From an uncultured Ruminococcus sp. (lineage in GTDB: Bacteria > Bacillota > Clostridia > Oscillospirales > Ruminococcaceae), in NCBI GenBank assembly GCA_900550695.1, contig URTF01000055.1, positions 1 to 14,387 of the forward strand: a stretch of 14,387 nt of DNA, written 5' to 3'. The notes below the pieces were generated by a model that ran no database searches, was not told the DNA's origin, and worked only from the letters and a program-made list of their open reading frames with translations. Made by a program: the position numbers and the translations under genes. Below, piece after piece: positions 5,740-12,399 of the stretch; the first letter of the stretch is position 1, and every line of letters begins with the position of its first letter.

Positions 5740-6117
5740 TCATTTCAGCTTAAAAATAAGCTCTATCGTATCGGAATCCTTAATTTTCATGACAAGTCTG
5801 CCGTTCCCGACCCTTGCCTCCATATCCTTTGCCGAATCATCGAAATCAATAAGATATACTCCGCTGTTTTCGGTGACGGTTCCATTATGGGTTTTGCCGT
5901 TCAGCGCAAAGGTTACATTCTTACCGTCTTTACAGGAGAATCTCGGTCCATTGGAATCAAGCTGCAGCGATGCTCCGGACACGGTTTTTCCGTTGACCGT
6001 CATCTGCTCTATCTTCCATTCCGAGGTTATATCCGCATTTTTTGCAGAATTGCCGCAGGAACAAAGACAGCAAAGCATAATAAGTATGGCAGATGTAAAA
6101 ATGATGATCTTCTTCAT
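5740..6117 (-). CDS. Small predicted lipoprotein, lipocalin-like (125 aa)
   Basis: A lipoprotein: MKK, a hydrophobic stretch, then LCCLCSC with the lipobox cysteine at residue 21. The mature part is about 100 residues of alternating strands (SEWKIEQMTVNGKTVSG, FSCKDGKNVTFALNG, GVYLIDFDDSAKDM, RLVMKIKDSDTIELIFKLK). That pattern suggests a small lipocalin-like barrel, but I cannot name a family. ATG at 6117 is chosen for its GGAGG at 8-nt spacing; the ATG at 6144 overlaps that site. It lies between the MBOAT gene (62-bp gap) and the DHHW gene (39-bp gap) without a terminator, so it is probably in the same operon and acts at the outer face of the membrane. A cysteine remains in the mature domain (FSCKDG). 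Confidence 0.8.
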   Translation of the reverse strand: MKKIIIFTSAILIMLCCLCSCGNSAKNADITSEWKIEQMTVNGKTVSGASLQLDSNGPRFSCKDGKNVTFALNGKTHNGTVTENSGVYLIDFDDSAKDMEARVGNGRLVMKIKDSDTIELIFKLK

Positions 6118-6179
6118 AATGATTACCTCCGTCTTATTTTTCAATTCGCCAAATGCACTGTTTATCCGTCATAAAAACG

Positions 6180-7601
6180 TCAGAATCTGAAATAGAGGAA
6201 CGGGTTATAGGTCTGACCGACAAGCATTACCGACGAAACGGCAAGCAATGCGATGCAAAGCACCGTTCGGATAACACTTGAAACGGCAAACGTTCCGCCC
6301 GACTTGCGCTCGATGTGCCGGACTTCCTCATCAAGCAGGCGTGAAATTGGCATTGAAAGCACTGCTGCCGCTATGATAAGGTAGAGGTTGCTCATAAGTG
6401 CCGACTTGGTAACTTCGTCATAAAGAGGTATTCCGTCTGCGCCGAACATTGCGCCGAGGCAGGAGCCGAGCTGACCAAGGTCAGTGAAATAGAACACTGC
6501 CCAGCCGATAAGTATGAAGAAAAGCGCATAAATATGCGAGAAGAATTTCGGCAGCTTGTCAAGAACCTTCAGCATAAAAAGCTTTTCGAGGATTATCAGT
6601 ACACCGAAGCCCATACCCCATATAATGAAGTTCCAGCTTGCGCCGTGCCAGAGTCCCGTGAGGAACCATACTATCGCAAGGTTGAGTATCCGGTGCTTGC
6701 GGTTTCCTCCGAGGGGAATGTAAACATAGTCACGGAAGAACGAGCCGAGCGAGATATGCCATCTTCGCCAGAACTCCGTTGCCGAGCGTGAAATATACGG
6801 GTAGTTGAAGTTTTCGGGGAAATGAAAACCGAACATTTTTCCAAGACCTATCGCCATATCGGAATAGCCCGAAAAGTCGAAGTAAATTTGCAGTGCGAAC
6901 ATTGCAACGCCGAACCATGCGGCTGCGACCGAGGTAGGAGCTTTCTCAAATGTGAGCGAATTTGCGGCAAGCTGACCGACCGTATTTGCAATGATGACCT
7001 TCTTTCCGAGTCCGCATATAAAGCGGATAAGTCCCGAGTTGAAGTCCTCGGCGGTCGTTCTGCGCTCGTCTATTTCAGCCGCAACGCTTTCATATCGGAC
7101 GATAGGACCTGCAACGAGCTGGAAGAACATCGAAACATAGAGCAAAAAGCTCAAAAACGAATGTTGAGCCTTGACCTTTCCACGATAGACATCGACCGTA
7201 TAGGAGATAGTCTGGAACGTATAGAATGAAATTCCTATCGGGAGCGAAAATGTCGGCTCACGCAGCGAAAGTCCAGTCAGAAGATTTATCTGGTGAATGA
7301 AAAATGCGCTGTATTTGAACACGAAAAGTATACCGAGGTTCACAACGAGCGAGAAAACCACACCAAGCACGGGATTTCCCTTTTTGCGCACACGGCATTT
7401 TTCGATAAAAAGTCCGTTAAAATAGTCAACGGCTGCACTGAAAATGAGCAGCAGCACCCACACGGGTTCGCCCCATGCATAAAACGCAAGCGAAAACAGC
7501 GCAAGCACGAGGTTTCGCAGCTTCGCCGACCTCGCCGAATAGTAAAACACAAGGCAGAGCGGCAGAAAAACATATATAAATATAAGGTTTGAAAAGACCA
7601 T
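6180..7601 (-). CDS. MBOAT-family O-acyltransferase (AlgI/DltB-like)
   Basis: A 473-residue polytopic membrane protein of the membrane-bound O-acyltransferase family, which moves acyl groups from a cytosolic donor to an extracellular acceptor or partner. It shows the family landmarks in order: FSNLIFIYVFLPL at the N-terminus, PIGISFYTFQTISYTVDVYRG (121-141), FFQLVAGPIVRY (159-170), YFDFSGYSDMAIGLGKMFGF (240-259), NFNYPY, WRRWHISLGSFFRDYVYIPLGG (278-299) and LTGLWHGASWNFIIWG (314-329) with the invariant catalytic-type histidine at 319. Length is normal for AlgI. It begins 20 bp behind the S26-like gene and is followed by the lipoprotein and DHHW genes. The DHHW partner points to polysaccharide O-acetylation rather than teichoic acid D-alanylation, for which dltA, dltC and dltD are missing here. 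Confidence 0.93.
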   Translation of the reverse strand: MVFSNLIFIYVFLPLCLVFYYSARSAKLRNLVLALFSLAFYAWGEPVWVLLLIFSAAVDYFNGLFIEKCRVRKKGNPVLGVVFSLVVNLGILFVFKYSAFFIHQINLLTGLSLREPTFSLPIGISFYTFQTISYTVDVYRGKVKAQHSFLSFLLYVSMFFQLVAGPIVRYESVAAEIDERRTTAEDFNSGLIRFICGLGKKVIIANTVGQLAANSLTFEKAPTSVAAAWFGVAMFALQIYFDFSGYSDMAIGLGKMFGFHFPENFNYPYISRSATEFWRRWHISLGSFFRDYVYIPLGGNRKHRILNLAIVWFLTGLWHGASWNFIIWGMGFGVLIILEKLFMLKVLDKLPKFFSHIYALFFILIGWAVFYFTDLGQLGSCLGAMFGADGIPLYDEVTKSALMSNLYLIIAAAVLSMPISRLLDEEVRHIERKSGGTFAVSSVIRTVLCIALLAVSSVMLVGQTYNPFLYFRF

Positions 7602-7621
7602 TCCTATCCAATGCTCCCAAA

Positions 7622-8884
7622 TTATTTTTTCAGCTTTGTTTCCTCGGCATCAATGATGCTCATAAGCTCTTCGAGCGTTTTGCTGCTCTTTTTCTTTCTT
7701 ACGGGAGCAATATTTTCTTTCGGAACTACTGCGTTTTCGGGAATAGTGGAAACAGCTTCGGCAGCAGGTTTTTCCTCTGCGGAAACAGTCGGCTTGTCGT
7801 TTTTCTCGAAGTAATTTTTCACGCTTTCGTCAAATCCCGACTTTGCGGCAGCTTCTTCCTGAATATTTGCAAGGCTGTCGGGGATAACATTGCTGACATG
7901 AGGAGTGAAAACAACACGTTCGCTCTCGGAGCTGCGGACTGCGTCTGCGGTTATCCTTGTGGGAGCGGCGGCATAAGCGGGTTCGCTGCCCGATGAAGCT
8001 TTCGCAGATGCGCTGACGGGAGATGTATGCTTTACGATGCCGCTGATGCGTTCAAGGCGTTCATTCGGCGTTTCGTTTTCGGGGATACGGACAGGCTCTT
8101 TTTCCTCGGCAACAAAATCGGCTCTGCCATTGCTGTCAACGGTAAGGCGTGACTTCGGGCGCAGATCGTCCTCGTCAAAGTCAAAATCACGGCTTCTCGG
8201 ACGTCTTACAACGAGCGGAGATGCCTCGCTTCTTTCCGGGCGGCGAGGCTCGGGCGCTTCATCGCTGAACTTCGGCTTTGTAAAGGTAACGGCAGGAGCT
8301 TCTTCCTTTCTGCGTGAATTGATAACATCATCGATATCATCGAGTGAAGAGGCTTCACGTTCAAGTGCTTTGAGCCTGTTTATGCGGACGACCTGAACGG
8401 CTATTATAATAGTAAGCGGAATGATAAGCACGATGATTATTCCGACCGTGCTTGTGGCAAAATCGATGAACTTTCCGAAGGCTTCGAGCTGCCATACAGC
8501 CTTTGCGATGACGTCCGATTTTTTCACACGGGCGGTCTCATTATCGGGCGCAACGTCATATTTGACTATGTAGGCATCGTCCTGCACTTCGGTAACTCTT
8601 GTAAGAACGGTATATTCATCGATCCTGAAGAGGATAACACTGCCTTTATCGATAGAATCCTTAGCCGATTCCTTGGCAACGATTATCGTACCCTGCGGTA
8701 TGCTCGGCTCCATATTCACGGCTCTCGTACGGTAAAAGCAGTAGCCGAAAACGCTTGTGGCGGTGTTGTCCTTGTGAAAAACAACGCCTATGAATATCAT
8801 TGCTGCGATAACGGCAATGAGAAGTATTATCAATATTATCTCCGCAACGGAAAATGCGGAAAATTTCTTATCGGTTCGTGACAT
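7622..8884 (-). CDS. S26 signal-peptidase-fold membrane protein lacking both catalytic residues (420 aa)
   Basis: Two membrane helices (about 12-36 and 145-168) enclose an extracellular S26 domain of the SipW/ER type. It reads AVNMEPSIPQGTIIVAKE (55-72), KGSVILFRIDEYTVLTRVTEV (80-100), YIVKYDVAPDNE and DVIAKAVWQLEAFGKFIDF. In active members the first motif has a serine just before M-E-P (SMEP); here it is Asn57. The second normally has T-H-R with a catalytic histidine; here it is L-T-R, with Thr95 at that place. So the fold is kept but the Ser/His pair is gone, and cleavage activity is unlikely. About 250 cytosolic residues follow helix 2, charged and apparently disordered, ending in a short KTLEELMSIIDAEETKLKK helix. 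First gene of the operon with MBOAT and DHHW; ATG at 8884 has AAAGGAC 9 nt upstream. Role unknown, perhaps scaffolding. Confidence 0.8.
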   Translation of the reverse strand: MSRTDKKFSAFSVAEIILIILLIAVIAAMIFIGVVFHKDNTATSVFGYCFYRTRAVNMEPSIPQGTIIVAKESAKDSIDKGSVILFRIDEYTVLTRVTEVQDDAYIVKYDVAPDNETARVKKSDVIAKAVWQLEAFGKFIDFATSTVGIIIVLIIPLTIIIAVQVVRINRLKALEREASSLDDIDDVINSRRKEEAPAVTFTKPKFSDEAPEPRRPERSEASPLVVRRPRSRDFDFDEDDLRPKSRLTVDSNGRADFVAEEKEPVRIPENETPNERLERISGIVKHTSPVSASAKASSGSEPAYAAAPTRITADAVRSSESERVVFTPHVSNVIPDSLANIQEEAAAKSGFDESVKNYFEKNDKPTVSAEEKPAAEAVSTIPENAVVPKENIAPVRKKKSSKTLEELMSIIDAEETKLKK

Positions 8885-8931
8885 CTGCGGTTCGTCCTTT
8901 CAAAAAAGTGCATTTCTAAATAATTAAAATT

Positions 8932-8937
8932 ATTATA
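8932..8937 (-). promoter_or_regulatory. Probable -10 box of the acetylation operon
   Basis: TATAAT on the minus strand within GATATAATAATT, about 48 bp ahead of the ATG at 8884. The matching -35 region (TTTTAA or TTTAAT) is weak, so an activator or another sigma factor may be involved. The surrounding 8890-9015 stretch is very AT-rich and holds no gene. Confidence 0.45.
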
Positions 8938-9021
8938 TCATACTTTTTTACAAATTAAAACCCCTAAAGCACTAAAAATTCTTAAAAATCTTAAATTTTG
9001 CTTAATTCGTTCTGTATTTTA

Positions 9022-9050
9022 TTGACAAAGCCTTGAAACGGTGCTATACT
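9022..9050 (+). promoter_or_regulatory. SigA-type promoter of the cobalamin riboswitch/transporter operon
   Basis: TTGACA (9022-9027) and TATACT (9045-9050) with exactly 17 bp between them. Transcription should start near 9057, directly ahead of the riboswitch and about 445 nt ahead of the first start codon. It is divergent from the acetylation operon. Confidence 0.88.
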
Positions 9051-9079
9051 CTTAACGTAAAAAATGAATATTGCTGCAC

Positions 9080-9265
9080 AAAAGCATATCATATACGGTA
9101 TGCTTGATACAGTCGGGGAAGTCATAAAGTGAAATCTTCACTTTTGTACGGTCCTGCCGCCGTAATGACGATGCAGACGCAATTATGTCACTGCAGATCT
9201 TGTGGGAAGGCTGCGTTCTGTTCTTTTTTTAGATAAGTCAAAGTCGGAATACCCGTCTGTCCGAT
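9080..9265 (+). promoter_or_regulatory. Cobalamin (B12) riboswitch
   Basis: The leader shows the conserved elements of the cobalamin aptamer in order: GGGGAAG (9115-9121), GTGAAATC (9129-9136), ACGGTCCTGCCGCCGTAATG (9149-9168), then CACTGCAG (9189-9196) with GTGGGAAGG (9202-9210), and the B12-box-like AAGTCGGAATACCCG (9241-9255). These match the family patterns GGGAA, GTGAAAATC, CGGTCCCGCCACTGTAA, CCACTG..TGGGAAGG and AGTC.GGA.ACC.G. It precedes a BtuF-BtuC-BtuD type importer, the classic target, which is turned off when cobalamin is plentiful. A T-rich segment (9221-9230) lies between the GGGAAGG element and the B12 box. Ends are approximate. Confidence 0.92.
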
Positions 9266-9501
9266 AAACGAAAAATTCATCGGGTTTGCTGAAAAAAGCA
9301 GATATCCGCAGGTGAGCGTCGCACCGCAGTGAACGGTTGAAAAGTTACGCTTGTGCATTGTTCGGGGATTTCGGTTCGTTTTCGGAATATCGGAAATGCC
9401 CTTGCTTTGCTGCGGTCATTTTGCTTTTTTAGCAGTATCGGCTGCGGCAATTTTTATGTTTTATGCGAAAACGAATTATTTCGCAGAAAGGAAGTTTTTA
9501 A
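9266..9501 (+). promoter_or_regulatory. Long expression platform between riboswitch and start codon
   Basis: About 235 nt of leader without a credible gene. Three candidate structures are seen. CGGGT (9281-9285) can pair with ACCCG in the B12 box (9251-9255), a possible switching helix. A nested stem at 9421-9450 (TTGC/GCAA outer, GCAG/CTGC inner) is followed by TTTTTATGTTTT and could be an attenuator. TGCGAAA (9464-9470) pairs with TTTCGCA (9479-9485), just ahead of the AAAGGAAG ribosome site (9487-9494). I cannot decide between transcriptional and translational control by eye. Confidence 0.5.
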
Positions 9502-10569
9502 ATGAAAAAGTCAAAGCTCTTATCCCTCGCAATTGCAGGTATTCTTGCCGTTTCGATGACAGCCTGCGGAAATGCAAATTCCACCTCAGACGGCGGAGAG
9601 ATCACTACCTCCGAGATCACCGAGGCTGAAACCGTTGTAAACGAAACAGAAGTTGAAACAGAAGAAACAACAGCCGAGGAAGCTGCCGATGCTGACAGCG
9701 TTATCGACCGTGAGGGCAACCTCGTTGAAGTTCCCGCAGAGATCAACACCATCATCTCCGCAGCTCCGTCCGTAACGGAAATTCTCGCAGGACTCGGACT
9801 TGCTGACAAGATCATCGCAGCAGACATGTATTCCGCTGACGTTGAGGGCATCGATCCTGCTGTATGCACACTTGATTTCTACAACCTCAACACAGAAGAA
9901 CTCGTTGCTCTTGCTCCCGATGTTATCATCATCAACGGCATTTCCGACAACGGCGACACAGACCCTTACGCTGAACTTAAAGCAGCAGGCACAAACGTTG
10001 TTTACATTCCGTCCGCTGTTTCTCTTGACGGCATCAAGGACGACATCGCTTTCCTCGCAGCTTACACACGCACTTCCGACAAGGGTGATGAACTCATCGG
10101 CACTATCGACAGCTGCATCAGCGATATTTCCGCAAAGGCTGCTAACATCACCGAAAAGAAGTCCGTTTATTTTGAAATAAGCGCAGCTCCTTACCTTTAC
10201 ACAACAGGCAGCGGCACATTCCTCAACGAGATCATCGAGCTTGTCGGCGCAGAGAATATCTACGGCGGCGAAGAGGGCTGGATCTCCAACTCCGATGAAA
10301 CTGTTATCGCAGCAAACCCCGATGTTATCCTCACAAGCGTTGCTTATGAAGGCTACGACTTCAACGAGATCACCGCAAGAGAGGGCTGGGACGTTCTCAC
10401 TGCTGTAAAGAACGGCGAGGTTTATCAGGTAGGCGCAAACGAAACGAGCCGTGCATCTCAGCACGTTGTTGACGGCATCAACGAGATCGCATCTGCTATC
10501 TACCCCGATGTTTACGGCGAAAATGCAACCGTTACAGCCTGCAGTTCCGCAGCTGACCTTGCAGCCTGA
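9502..10569 (+). CDS. btuF: Corrinoid/iron-type ABC transporter substrate-binding lipoprotein, probably BtuF
   Basis: A 355-residue surface lipoprotein: MKKSKLLSLAIAGILAVSMTAC has its lipobox cysteine at 22, followed by an acidic Thr/Glu-rich linker (about 24-66). The class III periplasmic-binding fold starts at DREGNLVEVPAEINTIISA and PSVTEILAGLGLADKIIAAD. It continues through LVALAPDVIIINGISD, the long connecting helix, and TGSGTFLNEIIELVGAENIY, ending near NEIASAIYP. The VPAEI.TIIS..PS.TEIL.GLGL pattern is that of BtuF/FecB-type proteins. It captures its ligand outside the cell and hands it to the permease encoded 6 bp downstream. Fold alone does not separate B12 from siderophore or heme uptake; the cobalamin riboswitch makes a corrinoid by far the likeliest ligand. 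Ribosome site AAAGGAAG. Confidence 0.88.
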   Translation: MKKSKLLSLAIAGILAVSMTACGNANSTSDGGEITTSEITEAETVVNETEVETEETTAEEAADADSVIDREGNLVEVPAEINTIISAAPSVTEILAGLGLADKIIAADMYSADVEGIDPAVCTLDFYNLNTEELVALAPDVIIINGISDNGDTDPYAELKAAGTNVVYIPSAVSLDGIKDDIAFLAAYTRTSDKGDELIGTIDSCISDISAKAANITEKKSVYFEISAAPYLYTTGSGTFLNEIIELVGAENIYGGEEGWISNSDETVIAANPDVILTSVAYEGYDFNEITAREGWDVLTAVKNGEVYQVGANETSRASQHVVDGINEIASAIYPDVYGENATVTACSSAADLAA

Positions 10570-10575
10570 AACAGG

Positions 10576-11595
10576 GTGAAACGGCTTAATTTAACAGCAA
10601 AAATAACGGCGGTGATACTCTGTGCATTCGCTTCCCTCGTCATTGGAATATGCGTGGGAAGCGTCACGGTATCACCGCTTCATATTTTTGCAGCGATAAA
10701 AAATTCATTCTTCGGCGTACCTCTCCCAAGCGATGTCACCGAGGGTGAAGTGAGCATAATCGCAGGGATAAGACTTCCGAGAGTGGCCTTAAGCTTTATT
10801 GTCGGAGCGGCTTTTTCCGTCAGCGGTGCGGCTGTACAGTCAGTTCTCCGCAATCCCCTCGCCTCCCCTTTCACACTGGGAACTTCAAGCGGCGCATCTC
10901 TCGGTGCGAGCCTTGTCATCGTCACGGGATTTTCGATTTTCGGCAGCTACTCGACCGCAGCAGGCGGTGCTGTCTTTGCCGTTGCGACAATGTTTATAAT
11001 GGTAGCTTTCGCACGGCGGCTCGACCGAAGCCTGCAAAGCAGCACGGTAGTCCTCACGGGAATGGTGCTTTCGCTTTTCATAAGTGCTTGGGTAAGCCTT
11101 ATGGCGACATTTTCGGACGAAAGATACCGCCAACTCATCAAGTGGCAGAACGGCAGCTTCGCAGGAAGAGGCTTCGGATATTCGGCAGTTCTGCTCGCAG
11201 TTTTTGCGGTATGCTTCACCGTATTTATGATAAAGTCAAAGCAGCTCGACCTGCTGACGTTCGGCGATGAACAGGCGATGTCGATAGGCGTGAACACCTC
11301 CGCCGCAAAGACGATACTGCTCGTGCTTGCGTCCGTGCTTTCGGGAACGGCTGTCGCTTTCGCAGGAATTATCGGCTTTGTTGACCTTATCGCTCCGCAT
11401 ATCACAAGAAAGCTCTTCGGTCCGAAGCATAAGCTCCTCCTGCCGATGACAGCGCTTGTCGGCGGTGCGTTTATGACGGTATGCGACATTGCGGCAAGAA
11501 CGCTTGCAGTCCCGAACGAGCTTCCTGTCGGGGTCATAACCTCGCTCATCGGCGCACCGTTCTTTGCAGCGGTTTTCTTTAAAAGGAGAAGGTGA
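10576..11595 (+). CDS. btuC: FecCD-family ABC permease, probably BtuC
   Basis: A 339-residue polytopic permease of the FecCD/BtuC type. Recognisable segments are GIRLPRVALSFIVGAAFSVS (about 64-83), AAVQSVLRNPLASPFTLGTS (85-104), LVLTGMVLSL-like helix 5-6 residues, and VAFAGIIGFVDLIAPHITRK, which matches the FIGLIVPH.AR motif that contacts the ATPase. It forms the membrane channel as a homodimer. The start is GTG at 10576, 6 bp behind the stop of the binding-protein gene. No good ribosome site stands ahead of it, so translation is probably coupled. Ten helices are expected and the length is normal. Specificity for corrinoid rests on the riboswitch and neighbours. Confidence 0.9.
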   Translation: MKRLNLTAKITAVILCAFASLVIGICVGSVTVSPLHIFAAIKNSFFGVPLPSDVTEGEVSIIAGIRLPRVALSFIVGAAFSVSGAAVQSVLRNPLASPFTLGTSSGASLGASLVIVTGFSIFGSYSTAAGGAVFAVATMFIMVAFARRLDRSLQSSTVVLTGMVLSLFISAWVSLMATFSDERYRQLIKWQNGSFAGRGFGYSAVLLAVFAVCFTVFMIKSKQLDLLTFGDEQAMSIGVNTSAAKTILLVLASVLSGTAVAFAGIIGFVDLIAPHITRKLFGPKHKLLLPMTALVGGAFMTVCDIAARTLAVPNELPVGVITSLIGAPFFAAVFFKRRR

Positions 11596-11599
11596 AGCT

Positions 11600-12355
11600 A
11601 TGCTCGAAGTAAAAGAACTTTCCTGCGGATATGGAAATGATACTATTGTAAAAAATGTGAGCTTTTCAGTAAAAGACGGAGAGATACTTTCAATAACGGG
11701 TCCGAACGGCTGCGGAAAAACAACGCTCCTGCGTGCTTTGTGCGGAATTATCCCCTATAAGTCAGGCAGTGCGCTCATCGGCAGAAAAGAGATACGCTCA
11801 ATGTCCCGTGAGGAGCTTTCGGCGAATGCCGCACTTCTTTCGCAGACGGGTGCAGGCGGCGAGTACAGCGATTTCACCGTCCGTGAAACTGTAGCACTCG
11901 GAAGATACGCAAAAAGTAAAGGCTTCGGCTCGGATAAAGCCGATGAAGCCGCCGCAGAGGAGTATATGAAAAAAACGGACACTCTCCCCATCGCAGACAG
12001 CATTATAACCGAGCTTTCGGGCGGTCAGCTCCAGCGGGTTCTTCTTGCAAGAGCCTTCGCACAAGAGCCGAAGATAATCTTCCTTGACGAGCCTGCGAAC
12101 CACCTCGACCTGAAACGTCAGATAGAGCTTATCGAAATGCTCAAAGGCTGGGCGGCAGACGGAAAAAGCGTTGTAGGTGTTTTCCATGACCTCAACCTCG
12201 CCGCCGAGCTTTCGGACAGGATAATGGTGATGAACGGTGGCAGGACGGAAATACTCGATTCAGCGGAGAATGTATGCCGTTCGGAAAAGCTGAATGAGAT
12301 CTACGGCTTTGATATAAGGGCTTATATGCAAAAGACATTGAAAAAGTGGGAATAA
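11600..12355 (+). CDS. btuD: ABC transporter ATPase, probably BtuD
   Basis: A 251-residue ATP-binding subunit of the FecE/BtuD class that powers the permease. It has Walker A GPNGCGKTT (34-42), the Q-loop glutamine in LLSQTG (82), signature LSGGQ (139-143), Walker B IIFLDEP (159-165) and the switch histidine in VVGVFHDLNLAAELSD (H196). ATG at 11600 is chosen because AAGGAG lies just upstream and the alignment with the family starts at MLEVKEL; the ATG at 11564 lies inside the permease gene. It starts 5 bp behind the permease stop and is the last gene of the operon. No hairpin terminator is visible in the 44 bp before the convergent fbp gene. All catalytic residues are present. Confidence 0.93.
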   Translation: MLEVKELSCGYGNDTIVKNVSFSVKDGEILSITGPNGCGKTTLLRALCGIIPYKSGSALIGRKEIRSMSREELSANAALLSQTGAGGEYSDFTVRETVALGRYAKSKGFGSDKADEAAAEEYMKKTDTLPIADSIITELSGGQLQRVLLARAFAQEPKIIFLDEPANHLDLKRQIELIEMLKGWAADGKSVVGVFHDLNLAAELSDRIMVMNGGRTEILDSAENVCRSEKLNEIYGFDIRAYMQKTLKKWE

Positions 12356-12399
12356 CCAACTATCCGCCGGAATGTCGGTCAGGCTATGTCAAAGCTGAG

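Noticed and set aside
4033..7601. dlt-type D-alanylation operon
   Set aside because: The MBOAT resembles DltB, but no DltA ligase, DltC carrier or DltD is present, and the partner has the DHHW motif instead.
7622..8884. Naming this gene an active signal peptidase I (lepB/sipW)
   Set aside because: The serine and histidine expected for catalysis are Asn and Thr, so an active-enzyme name is not supported.
9351..9629. Plus-strand frame of 92 codons in the riboswitch leader, running into btuF
   Set aside because: It overlaps the clear btuF start in another frame, has no ribosome site and its composition (Arg/His/Phe-rich) is that of an off-frame translation.
9586..10464. Minus-strand frame of 292 codons opposite btuF
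   Set aside because: Cys/Asp/Val-rich shadow of a strongly codon-biased gene; no ribosome site and no motif.
9502..12355. Siderophore or heme importer
   Set aside because: The proteins alone would allow it, but the cobalamin riboswitch directly upstream makes corrinoid uptake the better reading.
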